From Prorocentrum cordatum (taxonomy: Eukaryota > Sar > Dinophyceae > Prorocentrales > Prorocentraceae), in the NCBI GenBank assembly GCA_963575745.1, contig CAUYUJ010020166.1, positions 1-64,000 on the forward strand: a DNA stretch of 64,000 nt. Reading direction: 5' to 3'. Shown here one piece after another: positions 32,587 to 43,984 of this stretch. The notes under the pieces are model-generated. The model saw only the letters and a list, made by a program, of their open reading frames with translations, did no database searches and had not been told where the DNA came from. Every line of letters starts with the position of its first letter. The stretch's first letter is position 1. The position numbers and the translations under genes were made by a program.

Positions 32587-33000
32587 GTCGTCGACGTCGT
32601 CGCCGTTGCCCCCGAGACGCAGGGCCGATCCCTGGCGGCCCGCGCGCGCCGGCGCCCAGGGGGGGCCTCTCCAGGTCCACCCGCAGGCGCCCCGAGGCGC
32701 TCGGCAGCACCGCGCCGTCCTCCTGAGGCGCGCGCGGCCCCCCCGGGGAGGACGCAGCTGGGACGGATCTCGAGCGGATCTGTGGGCCCCTTCCGGATGC
32801 AGCCGCCGTCTTCACTTCGGCCTCCCCTCGCCCTCACCTCGGCCTCACCTCGTCCTCCTCCCCGCCCTCCTCCCCGCCCTCCTCCCCGCCCTCCTCCCCG
32901 CCCTCCTCCCCGCCCTCACCTCGTCCTCCTCCTCGCCCTCCTCCCCGCCCTCCTCCTCCTCCTCCTGCTCCGCCCCGCCCTCCTCCCCGCCCTCGGGGCG
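32480..33000 (+). repeat. (CGT)n then 12-bp CTCCCCGCCCTC array
   Basis: CGT block 32512-32600; CTCCCCGCCCTC units at ~32818-33000. Between them (32600-32815) is GC-rich sequence that reads GSSCVLPGGAARASGGR-like on minus, uncertain. Confidence 0.8.
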
Positions 33001-33120
33001 CGGAGGGCGGGAGAGGCCCGGCCCCCCCCCCCCGCCCCTCTTCACCTCGGCCGCTGGGGGCCGACTCTGGGCAGGCAGCGGGAGAAAGCTTGGAAACGGG
33101 CCTGGGGCACAATGCTCGGT

Positions 33121-33339
33121 GGGCCCCAGGCTTTGTGGGCCCTGGAAACGAGAGGGCCGTTTTTTTACCGGTTCCGTCGCCGTTTTTTGACCGGTTCCGG
33201 CTCCAGTTCCAATCCCGGAGCCGTGTTTTTACCGTTTCCGTTCGCCGTTTTTTGGCCGTTTCCACTTTCAGAGGCATTTTTTCTGAAACGGTGAAAAAAC
33301 GGCCCTGCCGTTTCCGGGGCCCACAAAAGCCCTGGGGGC
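33121..33339. mobile_element. Foldback element with ~48-bp arms
   Basis: Left arm 33121-33168 (GGGCCCCAGGCTTTGTGGGC onward) pairs with right arm 33290-33339 (GGTGAAAAAACGGCCC onward). The centre is rich in CGTTTTTTnnCCGTTTCC, itself partly self-complementary. Confidence 0.7.
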
Positions 33340-33449
33340 ATGGGGAACGTGCCCGGAGCGAAAAGCTGCCCCCCAGGGAAGGGGTCCAGAGCTCCAGAGC
33401 TCGGCGTGGGGGCGCGGAGTGGCAAAAGCCACAGCTTCGGATGCCGCGG

Positions 33450-33483
33450 GACGACGGCAGACGACGGCGACGCCGACGACGCC

Positions 33484-33537
<54 letters not shown>

Positions 33538-33797
33538 CACGACTACAGAGACGACAGCGACCACGACGGACGACGGTAGACACGACGACGGACACGACGA
33601 CGACGACCATGACGGCGACAATGATGACCATGGCGGCAACGACCACGACGCGGCTCGACGCTGCTGGCAATCGGGCAGACGACGACGATAGACGGCGGAT
33701 GTGAGGGCAACGACGACGACTAACATTACGACTGCGAGGTCGTCGCCAGTGTTATGTTCGCCGTCGTCACCGCCGTCGTCGTCGCGGTCGCCCTCGT

Positions 33798-33855
<58 letters not shown>

Positions 33856-33898
33856 ATCGCCGTCGCCATCGCCGTCGCGTTCGCCGTCGTCGTCGCCG

Positions 33899-33934
<36 letters not shown>

Positions 33935-34089
33935 CCGTCGACGTCATTAATGTGGACGTCGACGTAGTCGTCGTCGCCTTTCGTCGCCGCCGTCGTCGTT
34001 GCAGTGGTGCTCGTCGACTCCGTCGCCACACTTCGCCGTCGCCGTCGCTGCCGTCGCCGTCGCCGTCTCCGTCTCCGTCGCCGCCGCCG

Positions 34090-34137
<48 letters not shown>

Positions 34138-34252
34138 ACGTCATTAATGTGGACGTCGACGTAGTCGTCGTCGCCTTCCGTTGCCGCCGTCGTCGTTGCA
34201 GTGGTGCTCGTCGACTCCGTCGCCACCCTGGCAGTCGTCGTCGACGTCGTAG

Positions 34253-34287
<35 letters not shown>

Positions 34288-34350
34288 TCACCGACGCCGC
34301 CGCCGCCGCCGTCTGTCGTCGTTGCCGTCGTCGTCGTCGTCGTTGTCGCC
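33450..34350. repeat. (GAC)n switching to (CGT)n, with an internal ~110-bp duplication
   Basis: GAC on + to ~33725, then CGT. Copies at ~33920-34030 and ~34108-34227 share GACGTCATTAATGTGGACGT and TTGCAGTGGTGCTCGTCGAC, 187 bp apart. Confidence 0.85.
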
Positions 34351-34839
34351 GCCGTCCGCGGGAGGGGGGAGCGCGCGCGGTGGTCGGGGGGGGGAAGAGG
34401 AGGAGAATGGAGGAGGAAGGAGGAGGGGCAGGGAAAAGGACGCGGACGAGGAAGTAGGAGCACGAGGCGAGGGGAGGAAGAGGATGAGGAGGATGAGGAG
34501 GAGGAGGATTGTAGAACGTCGAGGATTAATGTTTGCGGTTGCTTTTGGCAATTTTGGCCCCCCCACCCCGCCCTCCCTTCGAACCCAGGGCGCACAGCTG
34601 CTGCTAGCACGGCGGTAGCGCAGACAACATATGGCGGACGACATGCGACGACGACGACGGACGGCGGATGAAGGCGGACGACGAACGACGACGAAGAAGA
34701 CGACGACGACAGCGCCGACGGCGCCGACGACGAAGACTCCACCTCCAACTTCGACTCCGACTCCGACTCCGACGCCGACTCCGACTCCAACTCCGACTCC
34801 AACTCCGCCTCCGACTCCGACGATACGACGGCCTGCCCC

Positions 34840-35290
34840 GCGCCAGCACCGGCCGGCCCTCCTCGGGGTCGCCCGTGCGGCCCGACAGCGTGTTGCGCAG
34901 CCCGCGCAGCTCCTCGCGGCGCCGGGCCGCCCCCGCCGCGCCGCGCTGGCCGCGGCCGCCCGCGGCTTACCAGCCTGGAACATGTCCCTATCCCTATGCT
35001 GGGCACCTCCTCATCGCGATGCCAATCTTGGAGATTCCCTTATTCTTTGAGGGCGAATCCCAGAGATTGTCAGCGCCTTTTGGCGTGTCAATCTCAGGGA
35101 TAGGGATACGTTCGAGGCGGGTAAGCGGCGGGCACCTCGCAGGAGGCCCCGCGGCGCCCCCCTGGCGCGGCGGCAGGTCGGCCGGGCCCTCCTCGGCGGC
35201 CTCCGGGAGGCGCGGCCTGCCCTCGGCTGCCCGTCGGCGGCCCGTCGGCGGCCCGAGCCCGGCGGGGCGCCCAGGCAAAAAAAAAAATCG
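34840..35290 (-). CDS. Exon candidates on either side of element B2
   Basis: Minus upstream segment (35127-35290) reads AEGRPRLPEAAEEGPADLPP then RQGGAAGPPARCP. After element B2 the segment 34840-34960 reads ARRREELRGLRNTLSGRTGD then PEEGRPVLARG. A plausible intron runs from GCGAG|GTGCCC before the element to GTTCCAG| inside its far end. No domain recognised. The trinucleotide frames around it are excluded. Confidence 0.35.
34965..35126. mobile_element. Inverted-repeat family B copy 2
   Basis: GCTTACCAGCCTGGAACATG at one end and ACGTTCGAGGCGGGTAAGC at the other; pairing ~30 bp. Shares CCCTATCCCTATGCTGGGCA with copy 1. Confidence 0.7.
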
Positions 35291-35587
35291 CGGGGAGGCG
35301 CCTCGGAGGCGCCGGGAGGCCCTCTGCGGGGCGGCCCTCGGCGGCGGCCCTCCGATCGGCGGCCTGCGGCGGGCCTCGTCGCCGCCGCCGCCGCCGCCGG
35401 TCGCCGCCGCGGAGGGTTCGGCGGAGGAGCGGGCAGCAAGACGCGCGCCGCAGGTCCGAGGATCGAGGCTGGAGGTGCGATTTATTGGGAGGGCCTCCAG
35501 GAGGCTCCCCGTCGCCGCGAGACGAGCCGCATCGAAAGTCGAAGCGAAACGCGCCCCCGGGGAGGTACGGGGGTGCCGAGCCTTGAG

Positions 35588-35755
35588 GAACGAGGAGGAG
35601 GAGGAGGAGGAGGAGGAGGAGAAGGAGGAGGAGGAGTAGGAGGAGGAATGTCGCAGGCCTAAAACGGCAGAACATATGGAGAAGGAGGAGGGGGAGGAGG
35701 AGGAGGGGAGACGGAGGAGGAGGAGGAGGAGGAGAAGGAGGAGGAGGAGGAGGGT
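35588..35755 (+). repeat. (GGA)n tract
   Basis: Two GGA runs around a short AATGTCGCAGGCC stretch. Confidence 0.9.
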
Positions 35756-35810
35756 AGAAAAGCTCGAACAAAAACATCGCGCCAGAGGCTTGCCTCCAGG
35801 GACCCGTTCC

Positions 35811-35980
35811 CAGACCCCTGACGGCATGATTTTTTCACAACGTCGACCCCGGAGGTCTCGACCCATTCCTAGGACCGGTTTCTCATCCTGAATAGTTTTT
35901 GACGGTCCGGAGGTCCGGAGGCCGAAAATACAATGCAAAACCTCCCGTCGCGAATTTTTCTCAACGCGAGGGGGTCTGTG
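35811..35980 (+). mobile_element. Inverted-repeat family F copy
   Basis: CAGACCCCTGACGGCATGAT to CGCGAGGGGGTCTGTG, with AACGTCGACCCC and GGTCTCGACCCATTCC inside. Confidence 0.65.
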
Positions 35981-36210
35981 TTTCGGACCCTGGGGCCGTC
36001 AGACATCGATCGAGGAGGAGACGCCAACCAGATCTGACCCCAGCAGGCGTCCAGGCACCGACGCGTCTTCACCTGGTCGGGACCCGCGGGTGGCCGGCGG
36101 AGGCACTCGGCGGTCGTCGGCAGCATTCGGCGGCATCGTCGCCGTCGTCGCCGCCACCGTCGCCGCCCGTCGCCGTCGTCAGATGCCCAGGGTCTGAGCT
36201 GGTCCCAGGA

Positions 36211-36399
36211 CCCCAAGGGTCATGAAAAACGTGATGGCGGGAGGTTCTGCACTATTTTTGGCTTCTGGGGGCTCTTAATTGCTGGGCCTCGGGAGCGTCA
36301 AAAAAACGACTCGGCATGAAACACCGCTCCCGGGGAATGGTTCGAGACTTCTGGGGGTCGACTTTATGAAAAAATCACGACGTCGGGAGTCTGGGGGGA
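36211..36399 (-). mobile_element. Inverted-repeat family F copy, reverse
   Basis: Starts CCCCAAGGGTCATGAAAAAC, ends CACGACGTCGGGAGTCTGGG. Only ~230 bp from a direct copy, so the two could pair. Confidence 0.65.
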
Positions 36400-36819
36400 T
36401 GGGCCCCGAGAAGATCGTTCAAGGAGGGGGGGGATGAAAGCGAATCCCATCAGAATCGGCTCCCGGAACCCTCGTGGGATCCATCCACCCGGTGCAGCGC
36501 TTCACCCCGAATCCGTTCAATTGAGGGTCCCAGGGCCCGGCCCCCGGAGACCGAGAGAGGCAAACCAAACGAACCGACTCCTCCGACCCAGCGCCTCGAA
36601 CCTGCCCCCCCCCCTCCCGCCGGCCGGAGCCCGTGCTGTGCCACCCTCCTGGCCCGCGAAGTGTGCTCTCGCCCTTGTTGGCGGTGGACAAACCTCCCTT
36701 TAGTAAACCTCCCCTTAATGAACACGGCCTGGGACCGAAACCGACGGACCTGGACCCGCAAAAATGACGGCCGCGACGCCCTCTCGCGAGCCGAAAACGG
36801 CAAATTCCTCAATCGACGT

Positions 36820-37440
36820 GTCAGGGTCAGGAGGTCTGTCCACCCCCGACCTTGCGTTGGGCCGCGGGAGTCTTCTGCCGGGGCCTCCCGAGGCCCCCCG
36901 AGGCCTCCGGAGACCTCGGGGCGTCCCCGGGGGACCTCGCGGGGGCCTCCCATAGGGACCGCGCGCCCCGGGCGCCCAGACCTCGGGCGCCGTGCTTTTG
37001 GCCCGCGTCGTGCCTCGAGTACTGCCTCCGCGGGCCCGCTTCTGGCCAGGCCCCAGCGGGCTCCGACCCTTCCTGGGCCTCCTGCAATTGAGCAGGGACC
37101 GGCCGTCCCGGCATTCCTCTAGTCCTACCACGACATGTTCTTAGAACCCGAAGATGTTCTAAGAACAAAAACGATGTTCTTCGAACATAAACCCGATGTG
37201 ATAAAACAAGACAGTCCCAACCAGAAATGCTCTAAGAACACTTCGTGGAAACCACAAAACGTTCTTAAAAACATTGCTTGGTAGTGCTATAGGCGAGCTG
37301 GGACTCTTCGCCACTGCTTGATCCAGGGGCCGCCAGAGCTCGTCGGTGCCGCCGCCGCTGCCGGTCGTCGTGGCGGCCTCACCTGGCCAGCGCCTCCGTC
37401 CTGCTGCCTGCTGCAGCGGCCGTTCCTGCCTGCGCTCCTC
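36820..37440 (-). CDS. Exon candidates on either side of element C2
   Basis: Minus upstream part reads GREAEERRQERPLQQAAGRR and TDELWRPLDQAVAKS (about 37300-37450). After the element, an acceptor CTCAATTGCAG at 37082-37092 opens EAQEGSEPAGAWPEAGPRRQ then YSRHDAGQKHGARG. The donor is not certain. Function unknown. Confidence 0.35.
37089..37292 (-). mobile_element. Inverted-repeat family C copy 2
   Basis: 176-bp inverted-repeat core 37117-37292, the same core length as copy 1, with the conserved ~28-bp extension. Minus 3' end is pyrimidine-rich and followed by CAG. Confidence 0.65.
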
Positions 37441-37496
37441 AGCCTCTCGTCCCCCCCGCTCGTTCCTCCGCGTCATTCTCGTCGTCGTCCTCCTCA

Positions 37497-38870
37497 CTCC
37501 TCCTCCTCCTCCTCCTCCTCCTCCTCCTCCTCCCTCCTCCTCCTCCTCCTCCTCCCCCTCCTCCTCCTCACCCTCCTCCTCCTCCTCCTCCTCCTCCTCC
37601 TCCTGGGTCGTGTTTTACGAGCGAGCGCCACGCATCTCGATGATTGCATCGTGTGGCGCTGGCATCTCCATCCACACTCCGAGGCGGCACAGGCACTTCG
37701 CTGGCCTGGGGAGTCTCAACATGCATGGGCCGTGCCGTAGGTGGCCCTCGAGGTGTCTCCTGGCACGCAGTACGGAGGAGGAGGAGCAGGAGGAGGAGGA
37801 GGAGAAGGAGGAGGTGGAGGAGGTGGAGGGAGGATGGTGGAGGGAGGAGGAGGAGGAGGAGGAGAGGAGGAGGAGGAGGAGGGAAAGACGAGGAGGAGGG
37901 AGGGAGGGAAGGGAGGGAGGGAGGTGGAGGAGCAGGTGGTGGCTGGGATCGTGTCGTATACTTATGCCTGGATGTTCGGCGCATCCCCGCCACGTGCGCC
38001 ACGCCTTTTCGGAGCCTGCCGGCTCTCCCTCGCCCTGCTCGCCTCCGCCGCGGAGCTCCAGACTGGTTCCGGCTGGCGAAGCAAGACTGCTCGGCAGCAG
38101 AGGCATTGTTAGACAAATCCTCCTCCCTCCTCCTCCCCCTCCTCCTCCTCCTCCTCTCCTCCTCCTCCCCCTCCTCCTCCTGCTTCTCCTCCTCCTCGTC
38201 ATCCTTGACCTCCTCCTCCTCCTCCTCCTCCTCCTCCTCCTCCTCCTCCTCCTGCTCCTTCTCCTTCTCCTCGCTCGTCCTTCTCCTCGTCCTCCGCGTC
38301 CACCCCCTGTCCTTCAAGCAGTAGGCGTCCCCTTCTGAGGGCCACACAGATCCTCCTCCTCCTCCTCCTCCCTCCTCCTCTCCTCCTCCTCTCTCTCCTC
38401 CTCCTTCCCCCCGCTCCTCCTTCCCCCTTCCCCGACGCATCGGAGCGCCCCCCCCCCCCCCCCCCCCCGTGCGGGCTACACAGATCCTTCTCTTCCTCCT
38501 CCTCCTCCTTCTCCTCTGCCTCCTCGATACCCCCGTCGTCGAACATGGTGGGGGGGGAGCAGGAGGAAGAGTGGTGGGAAGGAAGACAAAAAGAAAGGGA
38601 GCGGGTAAGGGGGACAGGAAAGGCGCTGTCGCCGTACCCCTTCACCAACACCTCCTCCCGTTTCGCCTGTCTCTTCCCCACCCCCTCCCCCCCATCCCCC
38701 CCTCCTCGTCTCGTCCTCGTCCTGCTCCTATCTCGTCCTCCTCCTCCCCCTCCTCCTCCTCCTCCCCCTCCTCCTCCTCCTCCTCCTCCGCCTCCCACTC
38801 TACTTGCTCCTCCTCCTCCTCCTCCTACACCACCCCCTCCTCCACCCCGAAGTCTCTCTCTGAATGTCTC
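37497..38870. repeat. Mixed (CTC)n and (GGA)n blocks with a 20-C run
   Basis: CTC at 37497-37605, GGA at 37766-37940, CTC at 38120-38280, 38345-38440 and 38480-38840. A ~20-base C run at 38449-38468. The non-repetitive pieces between them carry no gene that I can support. Confidence 0.85.
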
Positions 38871-39074
38871 TGGAGGCAACCCTCCTTCCCCAGAGGCCCA
38901 CCTGAGAGCTCCGGGATCCAACCGTCGCAAGGTCTCCATCCTTCTTGTCCTTCCAATCATCCTGGTCTCTCCTGCTTCTCCTGGTCCTCCTCCTCCGGGT
39001 CCCCCTGGTCCTTTTCCTGCTCCTCCTCATCCTCCTCCTCTTCCTCCTCATCTTGCTCCTCCTCCTCCTCACCA

Positions 39075-39077
39075 TCC

Positions 39078-39133
<56 letters not shown>

Positions 39134-39155
39134 GCATCATCATCATCATCCTCCT

Positions 39156-39186
<31 letters not shown>

Positions 39187-39703
39187 ATCATCACCATCAT
39201 CATCACCACCATCATCCTCATCATCAGCATCATCATCATCAGCAGCAGCAGCACCAGCAGCATCATATTTAGCATCGTCAGAATCATCATCATCCTCATC
39301 ACCCTCATGGTCATCATCGACAGCATCATCGTTATCAACATCATCATTATCATAATCCTCATCCTTACCGTCGTCCACATCCACATCAACTTCCTCATCC
39401 TCATCCTCCCCGTCATCCTGATCATCTTCACCACAATCAGTCGTATTCTTACCATCATCATCATTATCATCATCATCGTCATCAGCATCACCATCGCCAT
39501 CATCATCATCATCATCGGTATCGTCGCCATCATCACCAACACACTGAACAACACCATCACCGTTACCATCACAACCAGCATCAGCATCATTACCACCACA
39601 TGCATCATCAGCATCAGTTCTACTACCACAAGCACAATCAGCATCACCATCATCTCCATCAACATTGCATCCGCCTCATGATCATGATCCTCATCATCAT
39701 GAA

Positions 39704-39747
<44 letters not shown>

Positions 39748-40220
39748 CCATCACCTGCACTAACATCATCATCATCATCGCCATCACCGTCCACATCATC
39801 CACATCAGCATCACCATCATCATCATCATCAGCAGCATCATCATCACAGTCAATATCCTCATCCTCATAACCCTCGCCATCATGATCATCATCATCACAC
39901 TCACCATCACCATCACAACCACCACCACCATCACAATCATCGTCATCAAAGTCACCATCATCATCATCATCAGCAGCAGCAGCATCATCACCATTCTCAT
40001 CATAACCATTGTCGTCGTCGTCGTGGTCGTCATGATCAGCATCACCACCACAATCATTAGCATCATCACCACCATCCATCACCAGCAGCATCGTCGTCGT
40101 CAGCATCGACACCACATACACCCCCACCACCATCATGATTCCCATGCTACCCATCAGCACCACTACCCCCACCAAGAAGACCATCGCCACCGCCAACATC
40201 ATCGTGACCAGGACCACCAC
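39075..40220 (+). repeat. Long imperfect (CAT)n region
   Basis: More than 1 kb of CAT/ATC/CAC with increasing divergence towards the right end. Frames are poly-Asp, poly-Met, poly-Ile or poly-His. Confidence 0.95.
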
Positions 40221-40244
40221 AACCACTACCGCCAAATAGTCTCT

Positions 40245-40370
40245 GGGCGGGCCCGCTGCCCCTCCCGCGCGCCAGAGCGCACTCGCGCGGACGGGCGCGC
40301 CACCGTCCTGCAGCGCGGAAAGCCCCACGACGAGACCTGGAGGGACCGGCACCGCGCGGCAGCGCGTGGG
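40245..40370 (-). CDS. Exon candidate of an unidentified gene
   Basis: Minus frame RCRAVPVPPGLVVGLSALQD then GGAPVRASALWRAGG, with normal hydrophobic content between two repeat blocks. Boundaries uncertain. Confidence 0.35.
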
Positions 40371-41580
40371 GGTCGGGCGGGATGCTCCTCCCCCCTTCTC
40401 CTTGTCGACCTTCTCCTCCTCCTCCTCCTCCTCCTCCTCCTCCGCCTCGTCTTCGTCCTCCTGCTCGTCCTTCTCCTCCACCTCTCCTCGTCCTCCTCCC
40501 TCCTCTCCACAACTGCACCGTTGCTGCTCTCCTCCCTCCCCCTGGGAAGTGTTGAGAATGTCCCGCCCCCGTCGTGCACTTTTCAACACGCGATTGCAAC
40601 AGGTGGTATGTTTTGCACGTTTGTCCAATCCGAGCGTTCTAGGTCCTTCCGAACTGGTGCCCCCGCTGCAGCAAGGGCCCCATTGTAGGACCGCGGCTTT
40701 GCTCCCGTTGCTCAGAATGGCGCTCTTGCCCCAGCGCGGGAAGCGTTTCTGGATCCAATTCCTTCCTCATCGTTCTGGCAGAAGCGGGGTTGGGCGAAGA
40801 AGGTGTCGCTCCAAGGAGGCATGGCGCTTCTTAGAGGGGCTCGGGGGCTTCTCGGAGGCGCGAGTGGCTTCTCAGCAACCCCCATGCCCCAAACACTTCC
40901 TGCGCGCCGCCAATGCTTCCCCCCCCCTCGCATCCGCCTCCCCTACCACCCCCTCTACCAGGAGGAGAGGAAAGGGGGAGGATAATGGGGGATGAGGAAG
41001 GTGAATGGGGAGAATGAGGAGGAGAGGGAGGAGAGGGAGGAGAGGGAGGAGTAGGCGGAGGTGGACGGGGGACAAGCTAAGAGCGGTCGCGCCGCATCCG
41101 ACATCACCCCCCCCCTCGCTTCCCATTGTGCTGATGTGTTCTCTCTCCGCGGACGCGTGCCATACAAGACCCCATCGTGTGTTGCACAATCGGGAAGAGG
41201 AGCTGCGTACATAAAAGGATGATGAGGAGGACGACCAGTGCAAACACAAGACTCACCAACGATATTCCAATCAACCTTCTCTCCAAGTTCCCTCTTCACA
41301 ATTTTCTATCAATATCGATGTCCACTGAAGCAATGGTCCCGTTGGAAGACAACCGCTTGAACATCCCGAAGCGGACCAAAAACATCATCCCTGGGACTTG
41401 AACGCTGCGTCACTGCTGCGTCACGATCCTGAGCCGTGCCAGAACACAACTCCTGGGACATCAAAGCCGCGAGTTCACGCGACGGCTGCGCCCGGGCCAT
41501 CCCACGCCGCGCCCAGGAGCGTCGCTTCCGGGACGTCAGCCCGCAAAGGTCTTTGTCCTCCACCCGTGACGCGCTCTCAC
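40371..41580. other. CTC tract then sequence without a firm gene
   Basis: (CTC)n at 40405-40500, GGGAGGA run at 41005-41060. The rest has moderate frames on both strands without recognisable features. Confidence 0.4.
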
Positions 41581-41581
41581 A

Positions 41582-41836
41582 AACGTTTGAGGCGAAGGCG
41601 CGCGGTGCTAAAGGCGAGAACCGCGTTTTCAAACGGACCCACCCTGCATCTGCGAAGCTGTCGCGAACTTGAAAAACGAATGTGCGCGACGCTGGTGCGA
41701 AGGCCAAAATTTGAAGGCGGCCCGCCCTCCATCCATGAAACCCTTGCACACTTCTGAGAACACTAATGCACGCGACGCTAAAGCGAGAACCACCTGGTGA
41801 AGACTGCCCACCGTCAATCCGTGAAACTCTTGCACA
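41582..41836 (+). repeat. ~85-bp degenerate tandem repeat, three units
   Basis: Units share GCGACGCT, GCGAGAACC or GCGAAGGCC, CCATCCATGAAACCCTTGCA-like ends. Frames across them give a repeated peptide on minus. Confidence 0.65.
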
Positions 41837-42254
41837 TGTCAAGCTTCAAGATCATAAATGGTGAGGAAGTCTCAGGCAAAACGCCCAGCCCGCCCAACCG
41901 ACATGTCTCGGGGTGCGACTGGGAGGACTTACCCATGAGGATGATAAATGAAGGAGAAAGTGGCGGGAGCAAGAGTATGTGAAGGATGGAATGGAGGATG
42001 AAGGATGAGGGCGAGGACGAATAGTAGCAGCAGGAGCTGGAGTGGAAGGAGCGGGATGAGCAGAGGACCAGGAAGAAGGCGGAAGCTGGGAAATGAGGGG
42101 AGCGACAACGATGAGGAAAGACTCGGATCCAGAAAAGCGGCCCGCGCTGGGGCGACGGAAGCAGAGCGCCGATCCCAAATTGAGGTCCACGCTGCAGCGG
42201 CAAAACCACGCTGAAGGACCAAAAACGTCTGGGGCCACTCCAAGGCCAACTTCG

Positions 42255-42300
42255 GGGTACAGTTAGGTCGGGCATTTCAACCTACAGGCGGATTTTGGAC
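42255..42300 (-). repeat. Dispersed motif E, reverse
   Basis: GGTCGGGCATTTCAACCTAC then AGGCGGATTTTGGACG, the reverse form of motif E with its GTCCAAAAT extension. Confidence 0.55.
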
Positions 42301-42409
42301 GAAACATGAACATGCCAACAAAAATACATAAGCAAATATTCAAAAATAGGATGAGGGCGAGGACCATGGTGATGATGAGGGGGGGATTGGGACGATGAAG
42401 GGGAGGGGG

Positions 42410-42463
42410 AGGAGGAGGAGGAGGAGGAGGAGGAGGAGGAGGAGGAGGAGGAGGAGAAACATG
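42410..42463 (+). repeat. (GGA)n tract
   Basis: About 54 bp of GGA next to the minus-strand coding island. Confidence 0.9.
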
Positions 42464-42482
42464 AGGATGAGGAGGCTCTTCC

Positions 42483-43110
42483 TCCCCATCCCCCTCCTCA
42501 TCCGGAGCGCCTGAACGAGGAGGGCAGTCTCGGCCAAAGTCTGATGCCCTTGCCTCCTCATCATTCTCGCCTTCCCTCGGCTCTCCCCAGGTCCCCCCCC
42601 TCCCCCCGGCGCGTGCAGGCCGGAGCCGCTGCGCGCGCGCGTGCTCGCCTCGGCGCCTCCGCGTCCGGAGGAGGGCTGCCGAGGTTCGCCCGCGCTCGTC
42701 GCCCACGCACCCCGGCGCCCCGACTGATACTCCCCACGACTCCTCGCCCTCCTGGCCATCGCTCGGACGTCCATTCCCTGTGCTTTTTTCGGTTTCGTGC
42801 GTGGTTTTTCGCTGAATAATGAAGGATGCTCCTCGATGGTCCTCGCCAAAAGAACCATGCACACGTCCGAGCGATGCCAAGCCTCCCCACTCCCTCTGGA
42901 GGAGGTGTGCAGCGGGGGATGGCGAGGAGGGGAGGAAGAGGGGGGCCGGCAGCGCGCGCAGAAGACGTGGTGCGGGCGGGGCGGGGCGGTCCTCCAAGGG
43001 GCCAGGGGGGGGGGCTTCCCGGGAGGGCTCGGCGGCTCCGAAGCGGGCTGCCTGGAATGCGGGAGGGCCTCCGATTGGGAAGGCGCCTGGCCTGCTAGAA
43101 GGCCGCCCCA
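42483..43110 (-). CDS. Two-segment coding island split by introner R2
   Basis: The upstream segment ends PPLHTSSRGSGE. Removing 42752-42881 plus one copy of the GAGG duplication gives SRGSGEGEESWGVSVGAPGC and an open frame that continues VGDERGRTSAALLRT, then GEPREGENDEEARASDFGRD and an acidic tail. A GC donor (GAG|GCTTGG) and an AG acceptor (CCAGGAG|GG) are both created by the target duplication. The protein is not recognised. The frame rescue is the main evidence. Confidence 0.45.
42752..42881 (-). mobile_element. Introner-like element, family R copy 2
   Basis: Inverted termini CTTGGCATCGCTCGGACGT and ACGTCCGAGCGATGGCCAG, with perfect 4-bp duplication GAGG (CCTC on + at 42748-42751 and 42882-42885). 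Confidence 0.75.
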
Positions 43111-43399
43111 AGCGCCCAAGAAGCCACAGAGGAACGCTCCGATCCCGGGGCCTCAGTGGACGACGGCGACCAGAGGCCTCCGAAGGTCTCCTCAGGCCTC
43201 CCGAGACCCCCAGGGTGGTTCCTGGAGGTGTTCGGTGGCCCCGAGGAGCCCACCAGACGGCCAGACAAGCCTCCACCAACCTTGCTCCTCGAAGCTCGCG
43301 CCGACGGCAGCTGGCAGAGGCTGCCGAGGGCCGCCTCGAAGGCCCTGGGGGCCGCCTATATGAGGCCCACAGCAAGTCTGCGGTAGGCCCACGGCAAGC

Positions 43400-43965
43400 C
43401 CATAAGAGGGCTATAGCAGGCCAGCGGGGCGCCTACAAGACGCCTGCTGGAAGGCCATCGCGGCCCGACGGGCAATCCGGGCATAGATCTCTGGTAGACC
43501 TGCCGGTCGGCCACGGTAGGCGTAAAAACGGGCTGTAGCGTAGGCGGCCCCAGAGGTGACCCGTAAGAGGCTATGCTGAAGGGGCCCCAGGACACACAAA
43601 TAAATACACACAAACAAAAATATCCCCCATAGTTTCCCATAGTAGTCTCTCGGTTTTTTTCTTCCCCCCCCACTTCCCATATTTTCCCATATTCTCCTGG
43701 GAATCGAGGATTCCTTGTGTCTGTGTGTTTCTTCCCCTCCTGAGCTATGCCTGGGCCCTCGCTTGGGCTCCTCGAGTGCAGGCCGCCGGGGCTGCCCCCG
43801 CCGGGGGGGGGGGGGGCCGCCGGCGCGGCGAGGGCGGAGGGCCTATGAAGGCGACCGCCAGCGCGAAGGCCACCGTCACCAGCACGGCGGGCCCGGTGGC
43901 CGCCGACCGGCTCAGGCGGCCGACACCTGGCGGCAGCCGGCGGCGTCGTCGACGTCGACGTCGAC
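43400..43965 (-). CDS. Coding island with a membrane segment, split by introner D4
   Basis: The upstream segment (43744-43960) reads RLSRSAATGP then AVLVTVAFALAVAFIG, a good transmembrane helix, followed by a Pro/Gly/Arg-rich part ending SPSEGPGI. Exact removal of element D4 and one CATAGC copy continues the same frame as ASYGSPLGPPTLQPVFTPTV then ADRQVYQRSMPGLPVG. An acceptor-like CGGCTGCCGCCAG lies upstream. The protein is not recognised. Without the excision the frame also stays open through the element, so the element might alternatively be translated. Confidence 0.45.
43576..43743 (-). mobile_element. Introner-like element, family D copy 4
   Basis: Minus start TCAGGAGGGG at 43743, end GGGCCCCTTCAG at 43576. 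Perfect 6-bp duplication CATAGC on both sides (GCTATG on + at 43570-43575 and 43744-43749). Confidence 0.75.
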
Positions 43966-43984
43966 GTCGTCGACATCGTCGTCG

